Part shown: positions 14,967 to 22,909 of the stretch, one piece after another
Numbering within the stretch: position 1 is the first letter of the stretch
How the letters are laid out: every line of letters starts with the position of its first letter
Source of the DNA: an uncultured Clostridium sp.
GTDB taxonomy: Bacteria; Bacillota; Clostridia; Clostridiales; Clostridiaceae
DNA length: 27,128 bases
Direction: 5' to 3'
NCBI GenBank assembly: GCA_934755305.1
Contig: CAKVLD010000042.1
Coordinates: 1 to 27,128 of the forward strand
Notes under the pieces: model-generated
Told to the model about the DNA's origin: nothing
What the model saw: only the letters and a program-made list of their open reading frames with translations
Databases searched by the model: none
Made by a program: the position numbers and the translations under genes

Positions 14967-15194
14967 CTATTTAGTTAGAGCTGTATCTATTGCAGGTTTA
15001 TCGAATCCTATAATAATAGTTCCGTTTATATCTAGAACTGGTACACCCATTTGTTTCGATTTTTTTAACATCTCTTCTCTTGCTACCATGTTTTCAGCAA
15101 CATTAAATTCTTCAAAAGTTATATTTCTAGATTTTAAATAATTTTTTGCCTTTACACACCATGGGCATGCATCTGTTGTATAAACTTTGACCAT
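14967..15194 (-). CDS. Glutaredoxin-like thiol-disulfide protein
   Basis: The 75-residue protein has the thioredoxin fold of the NrdH/glutaredoxin type. The active-site CPWC is at 10-13, the cis-Pro motif at 50-53 (GVPV) and the GFD turn near 63-65. Both cysteines are present, so it can act as a dithiol reductant. Its reductant is unknown; the thioredoxin reductase at 12499-13431 is a possible partner, as for NrdH proteins. GGAGGTAG lies a few nt before the ATG. It is transcribed leftward, convergent with gapN. Confidence 0.92.
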   Translation of the reverse strand: MVKVYTTDACPWCVKAKNYLKSRNITFEEFNVAENMVAREEMLKKSKQMGVPVLDINGTIIIGFDKPAIDTALTK

Positions 15195-15314
15195 TTTCTA
15201 CCTCCATAAGATTATAAATTTATTTTAAGATAAGAGTACAATGTTTTAAGGTTATTTTCAATATATTTTTTAATTTATTTCAATTATATAATATGTATGA
15301 AAATTAAAAATGAA

Positions 15315-15482
15315 TCACTTAATTACATTTTGATTATCTAAGTTAGAATTCAAAATTAAATTATCCATTTCAGAGGAAGTAATATTAGGTGTATAATTTT
15401 CGCTCAGGTTATGAGATAAATTAGTATTAAGAATATTTTTTCCTATTATATTTAGAGTATTAACAGTATTTTTATTAAGCAT
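15315..15482 (-). CDS. Small Asn-rich protein of unknown function (55 residues)
   Basis: A 55-codon ORF begins with ATG at 15482 and ends TGA at 15315, below usual length cut-offs. A near-perfect ribosome site, GGAGGTGATTTT, ends right at the start codon; this is the main evidence that it is real. The product begins MLNKNTVNTLNIIGKN. It is rich in Asn, Leu, Ile, Ser and Thr, with no Cys, no signal peptide and no membrane helix. I do not recognise the family. It lies alone in the gap between glutaredoxin and radA, on the strand opposite radA. The rest of this gap (15195-15314 and 15483-15731) holds only AT-rich DNA with no clear promoter or hairpin. Confidence 0.6.
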   Translation of the reverse strand: MLNKNTVNTLNIIGKNILNTNLSHNLSENYTPNITSSEMDNLILNSNLDNQNVIK

Positions 15483-15731
15483 AAAATCACCTCCAATTAC
15501 ATTTTTACTTAGTATGTGGATAATCTTATAATCTTATTCTTATAAGAAATTTATAGTAATATATATATATACTTTAGTTTTTTTATAAGAAATTAATAAT
15601 ACTGGTAATAATATAAGTAAGTATAAGTAATTTTTGAAATGTACTATTAATAAGTTTGCTTTATTATGATATTATTAATTAGTAAATAAATGATAATGCT
15701 TAATTGTAAAGATAGAAAGGAAGGATATATA

Positions 15732-17099
15732 ATGGCTAAAATAAAATCTATATTTACATGTCAAGAATGTGGTTATGAATCACCAAGGTGGCTTGGAAAA
15801 TGTCCTTCTTGTAATGAATGGAATACATTTGTAGAAGAAATAAAAGATAATTCAAGTATAGTAAAAAGTAAAATTACAAAAAATATCCTTCCGGAAAATT
15901 TACCTAAAAGCATAAAAGATATTAAATCAGGTGAAAAGGAAAGATTTAAAACTAATTTAAAAGAATTAGATAGGGTTTTAGGTGGTGGCTTAGTAAAAGG
16001 ATCATTAACATTAATATCAGGAGATCCTGGTATAGGAAAGTCAACACTATTATTACAAACGGCTAATAATATAGCATCTAATTACGGAAAAGTTCTATAT
16101 GTATCTGGTGAAGAATCAGAGGAACAAATAAAAATTAGAGGAGATAGATTAGGCGTAACAGCTAAAGATTTGTACATAGTATCTGAAACAAATTTAGATA
16201 CTATAGAAGCATATATTGATGAAATAAATCCTATATTTGTAATAATAGATTCTATTCAAACTATATATAAAGAAGGAGTAACTTCAGCTCCTGGCAGTGT
16301 ATCTCAAGTAAAAGAATGTTCGAATCAAATTATGAGAATAGGAAAAGGAAAAAATATTCCTTTATTCATAGTGGCTCATGTAACAAAACAAGGCGAGTTA
16401 GCAGGTCCTAGAGTATTAGAGCATATGGTAGATACTGTTTTATATTTTGAAGGTGAACGAACAGAAGAATTTAGAATATTAAGAACTATGAAAAACCGTT
16501 TTGGTACAACTAGTGAAATAGGGGTATTTGAAATGAGACAAGAAGGTCTTGTAGAAATATATGATCCTTCTAGAATGTTTTTAGAAGATACTACATTTAA
16601 TCAAGATGGTTCAGTAGTTATTGGAATAATGGAAGGAACAAGACCTATACTAGTAGAAATACAAGCATTAGTTACACAGACTAATGCACCAATGCCTAGA
16701 AGAACAGCAGTAGGAATTGATAATCAAAGATTAAGCTTAATACTAGCAGTTCTTGAAAAGAAATTAAGAGTTCCTTTTTACAATCATGATGTGTATGTAA
16801 ATGTGGTTGGAGGATTAAGCATAGATGGAACTACTGCAGATTTAGGATTAGCTATGGCGTTACTATCAAGTGTCAAAAATAAAGGGGTTAATTTACCTAA
16901 AGTTATGATAATTGGAGAAGTTGGATTGACAGGAGAAATAAGACCTGTTAATTCAGCAGATAGATTAGTTAATGAAGCAGAAAAGATGGGATTTGAGTAT
17001 GTAATTATACCTTATAGAAATATGGAAAAAATAAGAAAAGGAAATGTAAATATAATAGGGGTAAATAACTTAAGAGAAGTAATTGGTAAGGTATTTTAA
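15732..17099 (+). CDS. radA: RadA/Sms, DNA repair and branch-migration ATPase
   Basis: RadA helps process recombination intermediates with RecA. The 455-residue protein has an N-terminal zinc finger (Cys10, 13, 24, 27), a RecA-like core with Walker A GDPGIGKST at 97-105, the RadA-specific KNRFG at 254-258, and a C-terminal Lon-protease-like domain from about 285. The start is set at ATG 15732 because GAAAGGAAGGAT lies just upstream and MAKIKSIFTCQECG is the family N-terminus. An in-frame ATG at 15690 would add 14 residues without a ribosome site and is rejected. disA follows 17 nt later; radA-disA is a conserved pair, and RadA is known to interact with DisA in Bacillus. Confidence 0.97.
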   Translation: MAKIKSIFTCQECGYESPRWLGKCPSCNEWNTFVEEIKDNSSIVKSKITKNILPENLPKSIKDIKSGEKERFKTNLKELDRVLGGGLVKGSLTLISGDPGIGKSTLLLQTANNIASNYGKVLYVSGEESEEQIKIRGDRLGVTAKDLYIVSETNLDTIEAYIDEINPIFVIIDSIQTIYKEGVTSAPGSVSQVKECSNQIMRIGKGKNIPLFIVAHVTKQGELAGPRVLEHMVDTVLYFEGERTEEFRILRTMKNRFGTTSEIGVFEMRQEGLVEIYDPSRMFLEDTTFNQDGSVVIGIMEGTRPILVEIQALVTQTNAPMPRRTAVGIDNQRLSLILAVLEKKLRVPFYNHDVYVNVVGGLSIDGTTADLGLAMALLSSVKNKGVNLPKVMIIGEVGLTGEIRPVNSADRLVNEAEKMGFEYVIIPYRNMEKIRKGNVNIIGVNNLREVIGKVF

Positions 17100-17116
17100 A
17101 AGTAAGAGGTGAATAT

Positions 17117-18181
17117 ATGAGATTAGAAAAGGATACAGGAATACAAGAGATATTAAAAATTATGTGTCCAGGAACAGCTCTTAGAGAAGGATTAGAAAAT
17201 ATATTAAGAGCTAAGACAGGTGGGCTAATAGTTTTAAGTGATAGTGAAGAAATAATGAAAATAGCCGATGGTGGATTTATAATAAATTCTGATTATACCG
17301 CAGCTTATGTTTATGAGTTAGCAAAGATGGATGGAGCTATTATATTAAGCAAAGATTTAAAAAAGATAATTTCAGCAAATACTCAATTAGTGCCAGATTC
17401 ATCTATACCAACTTTTGAAACAGGAACTAGACATAGAACAGCGCATAGAGTGGCAAAACAAACAGGAAATATAGTAGTTGCTATTTCACAAAGAAGAAAT
17501 ATGATAACAGTATATAAAGGCGATATAAAATACGTCTTAAGAGAAAGTAGTGTTATTTTAGAAAAAGCGAATCAAGCGATTCAAACTTTAGAAAAATATG
17601 TTGCAGTATTAGATAGAGTAATAAATAATCTTAATTTATTAGAATTTCAAGATTTAACTACTTTATTTGATGTAGTAACAGCCATTCAAAGAACAGAAAT
17701 GGTAATGAGAATAGTTGAAGAAGTAGAAATGTACATACTTGAACTCGGAAATGAAGGAAGACTTATTTCTATGCAATTAAATGAATTAACAAAGCATATT
17801 GAGAGAGATGGAATATTATTAATACGTGATTATTTATTAGAAGGTTTAGATTTAAATGAAGTTTATTCAGAAATACAAAAACTATCTCAAACTGAATTGT
17901 TAGATTTAGAATCAATAGGAAAAGTTTTGGGGTATGGTGGAGAACCATTAGGAGAAACACTAATCTCTCCAAAGGGATATAGAGTTTTAAGTAAAGTACC
18001 TAGAATACCAGCAAATGTTATAGAAAACCTAATTAGACATTTTAAAGATTTAACTAGCATAGTTGATGCAGAAATAGAAGAGTTAGATAAAGTTGAAGGT
18101 ATAGGAGAGGCTAGAGCTAGAGCTATTAGAACTGGGCTAAAAAGAATAAATGAACAAATATACCTAAATAAACAATTATAA
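17117..18181 (+). CDS. disA: DisA, DNA-integrity scanning diadenylate cyclase
   Basis: DisA makes c-di-AMP from two ATP, scans DNA and slows synthesis at branched structures. The 354-residue octamer-forming protein has the DAC domain with DGA at 72-74 and GTRHRTAHR at 103-111, both active-site motifs. A helical spine follows, and the C-terminal helix-hairpin-helix DNA-binding region (IEELDKVEGIGEARARAIRTGL) begins near 317. All catalytic residues are present. AAGAGGTG precedes the ATG. The c-di-AMP receptor DarA at 4375-4704 is the obvious local reader of its product. Confidence 0.97.
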   Translation: MRLEKDTGIQEILKIMCPGTALREGLENILRAKTGGLIVLSDSEEIMKIADGGFIINSDYTAAYVYELAKMDGAIILSKDLKKIISANTQLVPDSSIPTFETGTRHRTAHRVAKQTGNIVVAISQRRNMITVYKGDIKYVLRESSVILEKANQAIQTLEKYVAVLDRVINNLNLLEFQDLTTLFDVVTAIQRTEMVMRIVEEVEMYILELGNEGRLISMQLNELTKHIERDGILLIRDYLLEGLDLNEVYSEIQKLSQTELLDLESIGKVLGYGGEPLGETLISPKGYRVLSKVPRIPANVIENLIRHFKDLTSIVDAEIEELDKVEGIGEARARAIRTGLKRINEQIYLNKQL

Positions 18182-18263
18182 AATAAATGAGTAATAAAAA
18201 GCTGTATCTGAGTAATCTATAATACATACAAGACATAGTTTTTTTATAAAAGTGATATATGTA

Positions 18264-18300
18264 AAAATGAGGATTTATATCAAATCCTCATTTTCTATTT
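18264..18300. terminator. Bidirectional terminator after disA
   Basis: A perfect 13-bp stem (18264-18276 with 18282-18294) with a 5-nt loop has T-rich flanks on both strands. It ends the radA-disA transcript and can also stop the convergent Cys-rich gene. The 80 nt between disA and the hairpin hold nothing recognisable. Confidence 0.88.
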
Positions 18301-18363
18301 ACACTAGTATAAAAATTTATTTTAATACAGTTTTTAATTTTTTACTTTTGTTTTGAGTGAACA

Positions 18364-18759
18364 TCATCTAAACGTAAATTTTCCAAGAGTATCAATTTTG
18401 CTATTTTCCTTAAGGAGAATGTCATATAAGTTAATGTCTAAATTATTGCATAGAGCAGTTAAGTAAAATAAGTTATTACCCATTTCTCGTTCTATAATTT
18501 CGCGACAACTATCACATAAAGTACCTTCAATATGGCTACTTAAATTTTTGGATATATTTTCTAGTGTATCGTTTTCGGGTAATTCTTGTTTACAGGCATT
18601 AATCTTTATACAGCCACAATTAGTAACAGATTTTGCTATAGCTCTATTTACTCTTGCAGTAGATTCCGAATACTTAGAAATTAAATCTATTATACTTTTA
18701 TGTCTCAGCAAGGAATCGTTTACTGAATTTTGGAATTCATCAAAAATAATATCTTTCAT
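18364..18759 (-). CDS. Conserved clostridial protein with Cys motif and MazG-like C-terminus
   Basis: The 131-residue protein is of unknown function. Its C-terminal part (EREMGNNLFYLTALCNNLDINLYDILLKENSKI, 90-122) matches the last helices of MazG-type nucleotide pyrophosphohydrolases, where the family reads ELGDxLxYLxALxNxLGI. The metal-binding Asp is Asn96, so NTP hydrolysis is doubtful. The middle has NCGC...C (Cys48, 50, 56) and CDSC (Cys82, 85), a likely zinc or cluster site that MazG proteins lack. The N-terminal 45 residues are helical. AAAGGAGT precedes the ATG. It is monocistronic and convergent with disA. The MazG link is inference from pattern. Confidence 0.8.
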   Translation of the reverse strand: MKDIIFDEFQNSVNDSLLRHKSIIDLISKYSESTARVNRAIAKSVTNCGCIKINACKQELPENDTLENISKNLSSHIEGTLCDSCREIIEREMGNNLFYLTALCNNLDINLYDILLKENSKIDTLGKFTFR

Positions 18760-18805
18760 TAGGTATCAACTCCTTTAAGTTTTAAAAAGGTGTGATTTTA
18801 ATTAT

Positions 18806-18834
18806 ATTATAGTAATAATATTAAAAAAAAGCAA
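18806..18834 (-). promoter_or_regulatory. Promoter of the Cys-rich MazG-like gene
   Basis: On the minus strand TTGCTT (18834-18829) and TATAAT (18811-18806) are 17 nt apart, about 45 nt before the start codon. A second overlapping TATAAT lies at 18806-18801. Confidence 0.6.
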
Positions 18835-19013
18835 ATATAAGGGTGGAACGGTTGCTTGGTAATATAATCATAATAAACAATTGATAGAAAAAATAATAGG
18901 GGGTAAAAAAACTTAGAAATATATTTAACGGAAAAGTTAGTTTTTATAGTAAAATGATCATAATTTCATATAATTAAATTTACCAATTATTCATTTTAGA
19001 GTTAATTTTACTA

Positions 19014-19022
19014 TGATATAAT
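19014..19022 (+). promoter_or_regulatory. Extended -10 promoter of the PIN/TRAM gene
   Basis: TGA-TATAAT is a perfect extended -10 about 80 nt before the start codon; the -35 region is weak. The intergenic stretch 18835-19013 is otherwise AT-rich DNA with no ORF carrying a ribosome site and no hairpin I could support. Confidence 0.6.
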
Positions 19023-19100
19023 TATATAAAAACATCTAATATATAATTTTATGGATTTATTGTTTAAAAAATGTCAATAATTATATAAGGAGGTGAAGAG

Positions 19101-20195
19101 ATGTTAAAGAAAATAATAAGAATAGTATTAACATTAGTTGGAGTTGGATTAGGGTATTTAATTGGTGAATTAATTATTAAATCAACAGTTGGTCAAAATA
19201 TTGATATACTCTCAGGGACGTATAAATCGATATTATTTATGATTTTTATTTCAATAATTTTTGGTATCATTTTGTTTTTATTATCTCCTAAAATATATTT
19301 ATCTGTAGAGGAGTTTATTGAGTATGTAGAAAAAAATATTCAAAGATTAAGTGTGAGTGAAATACTTTATGGAGCAATAGGTGTTTTTATTGCACTTGTT
19401 ATAACAAGTTTATTTTCTAGACCCTTAATGGATATTCATAAAGTTTTAGGACCATTAATAGTTATCTTTTTGAATTTATTAGCAGCTATAATAGGAATTG
19501 ATATTATGATAAAAAAGAAAGATGATATTACAGCTTTTTTATTAAATATCAAGAAAAGTAATGTAGGTAAAGAAAAAAAGTCTAAAGTGAATAATAGGGA
19601 AATACCTAAGGTGTTAGATACTTCAGTAATAATTGATGGTAGAATTTTTGATATATGCGAAACTGGTTTTATAGAAGGCCCTCTTGTAATTCCTAATTTT
19701 GTTTTAGATGAATTAAGACATATTTCAGATTCCTCAGATTCATTAAAAAGAACTAGAGGAAGAAGAGGATTAGATATATTGAATAAAATACAAAAAGAAT
19801 TAAGTATAGAAACTAAAATTTGGGAAGTGGATTTTCCTAAGATAGAAGAAGTAGATAGCAAATTACTTAAGCTTGCTCAAAATTTGCATGGAAAAGTAAT
19901 AACAAATGATTATAATTTAAATAAGGTTGCAGAAGTTCAAGGAGTTCCTGTTTTGAATATAAATGAATTATCAAATGCAGTTAAACCAGTAGTAATTCCA
20001 GGCGAAGAGATGGTAGTTGACGTGGTTAAAGATGGCAAAGAATCAAGTCAAGGTGTAGCATATCTAGATGATGGAACTATGATTGTAGTTGAAAATGGTA
20101 AGAGATTAATAGGAGAACAAATAGAAGTTATAGTTACTTCTGTATTACAAACAGCTGCTGGAAGAATGATATTTGCAAAACCTAAAAGCAACTAG
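19101..20195 (+). CDS. Membrane-anchored PIN/TRAM-domain protein (YacL family)
   Basis: The 364-residue protein has four hydrophobic segments at the N-terminus (about 5-24, 43-62, 90-106, 116-136), then a PIN nuclease domain and a C-terminal TRAM domain. PIN acidic residues are in place: Asp173 in VLDTSVIIDGR, Glu204 in LDELRH, Asp252 and Asp270 in TNDYNL. The TRAM part (about 298-360) is a small beta-barrel that binds RNA. The family is widespread in Firmicutes next to ispD but its substrate is not established. AAGGAGG lies 7 nt before the ATG. ispD starts 15 nt after the stop, so they are cotranscribed. Confidence 0.93.
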   Translation: MLKKIIRIVLTLVGVGLGYLIGELIIKSTVGQNIDILSGTYKSILFMIFISIIFGIILFLLSPKIYLSVEEFIEYVEKNIQRLSVSEILYGAIGVFIALVITSLFSRPLMDIHKVLGPLIVIFLNLLAAIIGIDIMIKKKDDITAFLLNIKKSNVGKEKKSKVNNREIPKVLDTSVIIDGRIFDICETGFIEGPLVIPNFVLDELRHISDSSDSLKRTRGRRGLDILNKIQKELSIETKIWEVDFPKIEEVDSKLLKLAQNLHGKVITNDYNLNKVAEVQGVPVLNINELSNAVKPVVIPGEEMVVDVVKDGKESSQGVAYLDDGTMIVVENGKRLIGEQIEVIVTSVLQTAAGRMIFAKPKSN

Positions 20196-20210
20196 AGGAG
20201 GAAGATAGCT

Positions 20211-20882
20211 ATGATTTCAGCAATAATTTTAGCTGGTGGTAGAGGAACAAGAATGGGCAGAGATATAAGTAAGCAATTTATTCTTGTAAAAGAAAAACCA
20301 ATTTTATATTATACAATAAAAAGGTTTTTAGAATGTGATAAAGTAGAGAATATAATATTGGTATTACCAAAGGATGAGATAGAGTTTTGTAAAAAGGAAG
20401 TCTTAGATAAATATTCGATAAAGGTGGATAGAATAGTAGAAGGTGGACCAGAAAGGCAGCAGTCTGTATACAATGGGCTAATGGCATGTGAAGATACTGA
20501 TATTGTACTAATTCATGATGGAGCTAGACCATTTGTATCTAATAAAATTATAGAAGAAGGAATAGAGTATGCTAAAATTTATGGTGCGGCAGCTCCTGGG
20601 GTTAGATCTAAAGATACTATAAAAGTAGTTGATGAAGATTCTTTTTCAAAAGCAACCTTAAATAGAAACGAATTAGTAGCTATACAAACACCACAAGTAT
20701 TTGACTTTAATAAAATAAAGTTGTGTCATGAAAAGATTAAAGAGGATAAAGTAACAGTTACTGACGATACAATGGTAGTTGAATATTATAATAATAAGGT
20801 ATATATATATGATGGTGATTATAATAATATAAAAATAACTACACCAGAAGATTTGATAATAGCAGAATATCTATGTAAATAG
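20211..20882 (+). CDS. ispD: 2-C-methyl-D-erythritol 4-phosphate cytidylyltransferase
   Basis: IspD attaches CMP to methylerythritol phosphate in the non-mevalonate isoprenoid pathway. The 223-residue length is usual. The nucleotide-binding start ILAGGRGTRMG is at 6-16, the Lys of KQF at 21, HDGARPF at 102-108, and the end reads ITTPEDLIIAEYL. GAGGAGGAAG precedes the ATG. The usual partner ispF is not adjacent, so this is a separate monofunctional gene. The reading frame and motifs are intact. Confidence 0.95.
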   Translation: MISAIILAGGRGTRMGRDISKQFILVKEKPILYYTIKRFLECDKVENIILVLPKDEIEFCKKEVLDKYSIKVDRIVEGGPERQQSVYNGLMACEDTDIVLIHDGARPFVSNKIIEEGIEYAKIYGAAAPGVRSKDTIKVVDEDSFSKATLNRNELVAIQTPQVFDFNKIKLCHEKIKEDKVTVTDDTMVVEYYNNKVYIYDGDYNNIKITTPEDLIIAEYLCK

Positions 20883-20897
20883 GTATTCTGTGTAATA

Positions 20898-20926
20898 TTG
20901 ACATTAACTTATTGAGAAGGTATAAT
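20898..20926 (+). promoter_or_regulatory. Sigma-A promoter of the proS T-box operon
   Basis: A consensus TTGACA (20898-20903) and TATAAT (20921-20926) are separated by exactly 17 nt. It is one of the best promoters in the window and lies 16 nt after ispD. Confidence 0.92.
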
Positions 20927-20932
20927 GTAATA

Positions 20933-21141
20933 AAATTTTATTATAAGAGTTATGAAGAAGAATAGTAGGGGTCGCCTTTTCAGAGAGAAAATCCAAGGCT
21001 GAAAGATTTTCAACAGACTTTGAACCAGCTTCCGAGCTATAGGAAAAAACTATCGGTTTAAGACCGTTATCATTATTCGAGAACAAATTTAGGTGGTACC
21101 GCGAGTAAAATTCGCCCTAAGATATAGGGGGGATTTTTTTT
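20933..21141 (+). promoter_or_regulatory. T-box riboswitch, proline-specific (specifier CCA)
   Basis: This leader fills the gap between ispD and proS. Stem I elements are seen in order: AGTA near 20965, AGAGAG near 20983, GGCTG near 20998, and the specifier codon CCA at 21025-21027 followed by GCTTCC, whose CTTC can pair with the upstream GAAG. CCA is a proline codon, matching the downstream proS. The T-box AGGTGGTACCGCG is at 21091-21103. The competing terminator is the CGCCCTA / TAGGGGGG stem with a run of T near 21132-21140. Uncharged tRNA-Pro should stabilise the antiterminator and turn on proS and probably cysS. The specifier is my reading from pairing logic. Confidence 0.93.
21109..21141 (+). 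terminator. Regulated terminator of the T-box
   Basis: An imperfect GC-rich stem (AATTCGCCCTA with TAGGGGGGATT, one G-G mismatch) is followed by a run of eight T. It is mutually exclusive with the T-box antiterminator. Confidence 0.85.
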
Positions 21142-21175
21142 ATTGGAAAAAACGACTTTAGGAGGATGATTTTTT

Positions 21176-22891
21176 ATGAAAATGTCAAAAATGTTAATGT
21201 TAACGCTTAGAGAAGTGCCAGCAGAAGCAGAAATAGCAAGTCATAAGTTAATGTTAAGAGCAGGTATGATGAGAAAGATGGCTTCAGGAGTATATAATTA
21301 TATGCCTATAGGCTTAAAAGTTTTAAAGAACATAGAAGATATAATTAGAGAAGAAATGAATGCAGCAGGAGCGCAAGAATTCTTAGCATCTGCATTAATT
21401 CCAGCTGAATTATGGCAAGAATCAGGCAGATGGGGAGTATATGGTGCAGAAATGATTAGAGTCAAAGATAGAAATGATAGAGATTTTTGTTTAGGGCCTA
21501 CACATGAAGAAGTGTTTACTGATATAGCAAGGAATGAGATTAAGTCTTACAAGCAGTTACCAGTAAACTTATATCAGATTCAAACTAAGTATAGAGATGA
21601 GAGAAGACCAAGATTTGGTGTGATGAGAAGTAGAGAATTTGTTATGAAAGATGCATATAGCTTTGATAAAGATCAAGCTGGACTAGATGCGTCATTTGAT
21701 AAAATGTATGAAACTTATGTAAGAATATTTAATAGATGTGGATTAGATGCTAAGGCAGTTGAAGCAGATTCGGGTGCAATTGGGGGAGCAAATTCAGCGG
21801 AATTTATGGTTAAATCAGAAGTTGGAGAAGATGATGTGGTTTTCTGTAATTGTTGTGACTATGCAGCAAATATAGAAAAAGCACCTTCAACAGTTGAAGT
21901 AGCAGAAAAAGAAGAGTTATTGCAAGTAGAAGAAGTAGAAACACCAAATACTAAAACTATAGAGGAATTAGTAAACTTCTTTAATACATCAGAAAAGAAA
22001 TTTGCTAAAACTATTATATTTAATGCAGATGGAAAAATGGTTGCAGTAATGATTAGAGGAGATAGAGAAGTTAACGAAGTTAAAGTATCCAATGCTTTAG
22101 GTGGAGTTGTTAATTTAGATATGGCATCAGCAGAAGAAGTATATGCTGCTACATCAGCTAAAGTTGGATTTGCAGGTCCTGTAGGATTAAAAGTGGATCA
22201 ATTATTAGTAGATGAAGAAGTAAGCAAGATGTATAATTTTATAGTAGGAGCTAATAAGACAGGATTCCATTTAAAGAATATAAACTACGGAAGAGATTTT
22301 GAAGGAACAGTAGGAGATTTTAGAAATATAACTGCTGGTGAAAAATGTCCATCTTGTGGTGGTCAAATAACTATAGCAAGAGGTACAGAAGTAGGTCATA
22401 TATTTAAATTAGGAACTAAATATTCAGAAGCTATGAAGGCTACATTTATAGATGAAAGTGGTAAAGAACAACCATTTGTTATGGGATGTTATGGGATAGG
22501 TGTGACAAGAACAATGGCTTCTGTTATAGAACAACATAATGATGATAATGGAATAATATGGCCATTATCAATAGCGCCATATCACGTATCTGTTATTCCA
22601 GTTAACGTAAAAGATGAAGAGCAAGTGAGAATTGCAGAAAAATTATATAATTCATTACAAGAGCTTGGTGTAGAAGTATTAATGGATGATAGAAATGAAA
22701 GAGCTGGAGTTAAATTTAAAGATTCGGAAATTATGGGAATTCCAATGAGAGTAACTGTAGGAAAGAAGATAAACGAAGGTTTAGTAGAATTCAGACTAAG
22801 AACAGAACAAGATAATGAGTTAGTTAAAATTGAAGATGTTCTAGATAGAGTCAAAGAAGAATTTAAGAAGAATAATTTGAAAATAAAATAG
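21176..22891 (+). CDS. proS: Prolyl-tRNA synthetase, bacterial type with editing domain
   Basis: ProS charges tRNA-Pro with proline. The 571-residue protein is the long bacterial class II form. Motif 2 is RDERRPRFGVMRSREFVMKDAYSF (about 139-162), motif 3 is GCYGIGVTRTM (about 438-448), and the anticodon-binding domain is C-terminal. Between motifs 2 and 3 (about 225-390) lies the INS editing domain that clears Ala-tRNA-Pro, with KTIIFNADGKMVAVMIRGDREVNEVKV. AGGAGG is 10 nt before the ATG. It is controlled by the proline T-box. cysS follows 18 nt later, so cysS expression is probably tied to proline supply as well. Confidence 0.97.
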   Translation: MKMSKMLMLTLREVPAEAEIASHKLMLRAGMMRKMASGVYNYMPIGLKVLKNIEDIIREEMNAAGAQEFLASALIPAELWQESGRWGVYGAEMIRVKDRNDRDFCLGPTHEEVFTDIARNEIKSYKQLPVNLYQIQTKYRDERRPRFGVMRSREFVMKDAYSFDKDQAGLDASFDKMYETYVRIFNRCGLDAKAVEADSGAIGGANSAEFMVKSEVGEDDVVFCNCCDYAANIEKAPSTVEVAEKEELLQVEEVETPNTKTIEELVNFFNTSEKKFAKTIIFNADGKMVAVMIRGDREVNEVKVSNALGGVVNLDMASAEEVYAATSAKVGFAGPVGLKVDQLLVDEEVSKMYNFIVGANKTGFHLKNINYGRDFEGTVGDFRNITAGEKCPSCGGQITIARGTEVGHIFKLGTKYSEAMKATFIDESGKEQPFVMGCYGIGVTRTMASVIEQHNDDNGIIWPLSIAPYHVSVIPVNVKDEEQVRIAEKLYNSLQELGVEVLMDDRNERAGVKFKDSEIMGIPMRVTVGKKINEGLVEFRLRTEQDNELVKIEDVLDRVKEEFKKNNLKIK

Positions 22892-22909
22892 TTTAGGAGG
22901 CGTAATTAA

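Noticed and set aside
15195..15314. AT-rich stretch after glutaredoxin, checked for promoters and hairpins
   Set aside because: A TATAAT is present on the minus strand at 15216-15211, but it is too close to the glutaredoxin ribosome site to give a normal leader, and no good -35 fits.
15690..15731. Upstream ATG giving radA 14 extra residues
   Set aside because: No ribosome site before it; a good one precedes the ATG at 15732, where the conserved RadA N-terminus begins.
18839..18856. AGGGTGGAACGGTTGC resembles the conserved T-box antiterminator sequence
   Set aside because: The CCGCG half is not matched, there is no specifier stem, no terminator with T tract, and only about 80 nt separate it from the start of the divergent gene. 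Chance match.
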